Below, piece by piece: positions 5,111 to 6,885 of a DNA stretch of 6,885 bases. The notes below the pieces were generated by a model that ran no database searches, was not told where the DNA came from, and worked only from the letters and a program-made list of their open reading frames with translations. Position 1 is the stretch's first letter; each line of letters opens with the position of its first letter. This DNA is from Anaerolineales bacterium (lineage in GTDB: Bacteria > Chloroflexota > Anaerolineae > Anaerolineales > E44-bin32), in assembly GCA_011772595.1 (NCBI GenBank), contig WVZH01000209.1:21673-28557 (forward strand). The letters are read 5' to 3'. The translations under genes and the position numbers were made by a program.

Positions 5111-6885
5111 GTGGAATTTGTAGACGAGCCGATTGAGGAACAGAGTCGCAAAGATCAACTGAATGAACTGGCGCAATGGCTGCTCATTGTGCCGATCATT
5201 CTCTTGCTTTTATTCGGTTGCGGCACTTGCAGTATCCTTGGCGGATCCAGAGTCCATGCCGACACACGGTCACAATTGAGGGCCGACTACGGTCCCTGGC
5301 CCTTCATGGTCATCCATCCGGTTAACCCGGGGATCATCGAAGAGATCCAGCGAGATGCCGAGCGCTACCCAGGGCCAGGAGGCTATCCTCCTCAACCGAT
5401 TATTCAACCCGGACCATTCTGGGGCACGGCCACACCGACCGTCGTTGGAATGGTCGGCACAGCGACTCCCAGCCCGACCTCAACCGCTTCACTGTGGCCC
5501 TCCGCCACACTATCTGCGACAGCCAGCGCTACCTGGTGGCCATCTGAAACATTTACGCCAACGAGCGTTAATACAAGCACGAGTACAGTCACCCCCTCCG
5601 CCAGCCCAACAGCGGCGCCGTCCCTGACTCCAGCGCCCACGTCGACCGCCTGGCCACCCCCTCCCGTACCGCCGCCAAGATCTCCACCGAACACATTCTG
5701 GTTCTACAACTCCACTGTCCCCTTCAGCTACATGATGTACACCAGCCCGCCGAGCGGACCCTTCCGCAGCGGAACGACGGTGACCTTCTACTCGCCGCAA
5801 TACGCAGCCGGGCAGAGGCTGGCAGCGGGGACAACGATCGTGCGTTTCTACGCCTACAATCCGTCGCCGTCTAACGTGGTGTTCAGCGTACAACTGAGGG
5901 CGGGAAGCACCGTGTTGGGGACAGGCTCCTTCGCCTTGCCGCCGACCGCTTCGACGGCCCGTTTCTATTCCGCCTCCATCCCCACAGCGCAGCACGATTT
6001 CATCGGCGGACAACGATTGATCCTGCGCTTGAGCGTTGGGTCACCAGGTGCGATCTTCTGGGACGGGGGCTACAAGGACTCAGGTGTGCAGATCCCTGGG
6101 GTTGTGACGCTGCCGACGGCGACGGCAACGCTATCGCCGACGATCACGGACACACCGACGATCACGAACACGCCGGTGCCTTCGAATACGCCTGCGCCGA
6201 CCAACACCTCACCGCCGCCGCCTCCGACCGCAACAGACACGCCCGTGCCGCCGACGGATACACCCGGACCGACATCGACACTGACGGACACGCCGACGGT
6301 GACAGACACACCCGTCGACACAGCCACACCAACGGACACACCAACCGCGACAGACACACCCGTCGACACGGCGACTTCGACAGATACGTCCACGCCGACG
6401 GACACGCCGACGGATACGCCAACGGATACGCCTACACCGACGGATACGCCGACGCCGACGTATACGCCAACGGATACGCCCACGCCTACAGACACGCCAA
6501 CGGATACGCCCACACCGACGGACACACCGACACCGACGGACACGCCGACGCCGACCGATACACCGACGGACACACCGACACCGACGGACACGCCTACAGA
6601 TACGCCTACACCGACGGACACGCCGACGCCGACCGATACGCCGACGGATACCCCGACACCCACGGACACGCCGACGCCGACGGATACGCCGACGGATACG
6701 CCTACACCGACGGACACACCGACACCGACCGACACGCCTACAGATACGCCGACACCGACGGACACGCCGACGCCGACCGACACGCCCACGGACACACCGA
6801 CGCCCACGGACACGCCGACGCCGACGGATACGCCAACGGATACGCCTACACCGACGGACACACCGACGCCGACGGACACGCCTAC
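5111..6885 (+). CDS. Membrane-anchored Thr/Pro-rich surface protein, 3' end outside window
   Basis: The frame is open from the TGA at 5099-5101 to the right edge, 591 residues from GTG 5111. That start is chosen because GAGG (5100-5103) lies 7 nt before it; GTG 5105 would be too close. Layout: acidic N-terminus (1-22), one hydrophobic segment (about 23-43, [18 protein letters not shown]), a 50-residue region, a Ser/Thr/Pro-rich linker (about 90-195), a probable beta-sandwich domain rich in aromatic and hydrophobic strands (about 196-332, from FWFYNST to KDSGVQIP), a Thr/Pro transition, then the TDTP/TP repeat from residue 382 on. LFGC at 34-37 resembles a lipobox, but the long acidic leader argues for a signal anchor instead. 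Thr/Pro tracts like this are typical of extended, often glycosylated stalks, so another domain may follow beyond the window. Family and function are not recognised. It lies 107 nt after the kinase, perhaps in the same transcript. Confidence 0.85.
   Translation, partial: MEFVDEPIEEQSRKDQLNELAQWLLIVPIILLLLFGCGTCSILGGSRVHADTRSQLRADYGPWPFMVIHPVNPGIIEEIQRDAERYPGPGGYPPQPIIQPGPFWGTATPTVVGMVGTATPSPTSTASLWPSATLSATASATWWPSETFTPTSVNTSTSTVTPSASPTAAPSLTPAPTSTAWPPPPVPPPRSPPNTFWFYNSTVPFSYMMYTSPPSGPFRSGTTVTFYSPQYAAGQRLAAGTTIVRFYAYNPSPSNVVFSVQLRAGSTVLGTGSFALPPTASTARFYSASIPTAQHDFIGGQRLILRLSVGSPGAIFWDGGYKDSGVQIPGVVTLPTATATLSPTITDTPTITNTPVPSNTPAPTNTSPPPPPTATDTPVPPTDTPGPTSTLTDTPTVTDTPVDTATPTDTPTATDTPVDTATSTDTSTPTDTPTDTPTDTPTPTDTPTPTYTPTDTPTPTDTPTDTPTPTDTPTPTDTPTPTDTPTDTPTPTDTPTDTPTPTDTPTPTDTPTDTPTPTDTPTPTDTPTDTPTPTDTPTPTDTPTDTPTPTDTPTPTDTPTDTPTPTDTPTPTDTPTDTPTPTDTPTPTDTP
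6254..6885 (+). repeat. Coding tandem repeat, 48-nt unit ([16 protein letters not shown])
   Basis: The 16-residue unit is two TDTP blocks, TP, TDTP, TP. Six complete units run in strict 48-nt register from 6584 to 6871, and a seventh begins at 6872 and is cut by the edge. Peptides are identical in these units and every nucleotide difference is at a third codon position. Between 6398 and 6583 the block order is irregular, and one block is TYTP (Tyr codon at 6461-6463). Upstream, three degenerate units at 6254, 6302 and 6350 keep the same 4-4-2-4-2 layout ([48 protein letters not shown]). The array continues past the right edge, so copy number is unknown. Confidence 0.95.

Noticed and set aside
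5510..6013. Minus-strand 167-codon Arg/Gly-rich ORF
   Set aside because: It is antisense to the Thr/Pro linker and beta-rich domain; its composition is that expected of a GC-rich shadow frame.
6070..6879. Long minus-strand ORF of Ser-Val/Gly-Val repeats
   Set aside because: It is the antisense of the TDTP/TP repeat, which has no stop in several frames. The + strand frame has a plausible start with a Shine-Dalgarno, a TM segment and a folded domain continuous with the repeat.

Overview
The window looks like a chromosomal signalling locus from a member of Chloroflexota, probably Anaerolineae-like. This assignment is an inference from style. It rests on a membrane-anchored protein with very long Thr-Pro/Thr-Asp-Pro tracts, on intergenic repeats of the 'GGGCGACC...GGTCGCCC' and 'CTCCCTTGAGGGAG...GGTGAGGGTGAAATC' kinds, and on several two-component genes packed together. 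No rRNA or other marker gene is present to confirm it. All supported genes are on the + strand.

Layout. (a) 1-1423 is a two-component operon: the C-terminal part of a sensor histidine kinase cut by the left edge (1-552), then an OmpR/PhoB-type response regulator (740-1423). The gap between them is almost exactly filled by a 55-codon Cys-containing small ORF (558-725). It starts 5 nt after the kinase stop, and its stop overlaps an in-frame ATG of the regulator in an ATGA arrangement. (b) 1424-1947 is a 524-nt non-coding stretch with two near-identical 52-bp palindromic repeats and one full plus one half copy of a second hairpin repeat. (c) 1948-5003 holds a receiver-GGDEF diguanylate cyclase (1948-2895), a 137-nt spacer with three CATGTAA half-sites in alternating orientation, and a complete two-TM, HAMP-containing histidine kinase (3033-5003) without its own receiver. 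They form a plausible kinase/regulator pair that would turn an extracytoplasmic signal into c-di-GMP. (d) 5111-6885 is the start of a long membrane-anchored surface protein that runs off the right edge: cytoplasmic leader, one TM segment, Ser/Thr/Pro linker, a probable beta-sandwich domain, then a Thr/Asp/Pro tandem repeat.

The most distinctive structure is the repeat in (d). It is built from TDTP and TP blocks in a fixed 16-residue (48-nt) order. That order can be followed back into the degenerate upstream part, and silent third-position changes suggest a further 144-nt super-period. No CRISPR, tRNA, rRNA, transposase or phage gene was seen. No convincing intrinsic terminator (stem plus T-run) was found.
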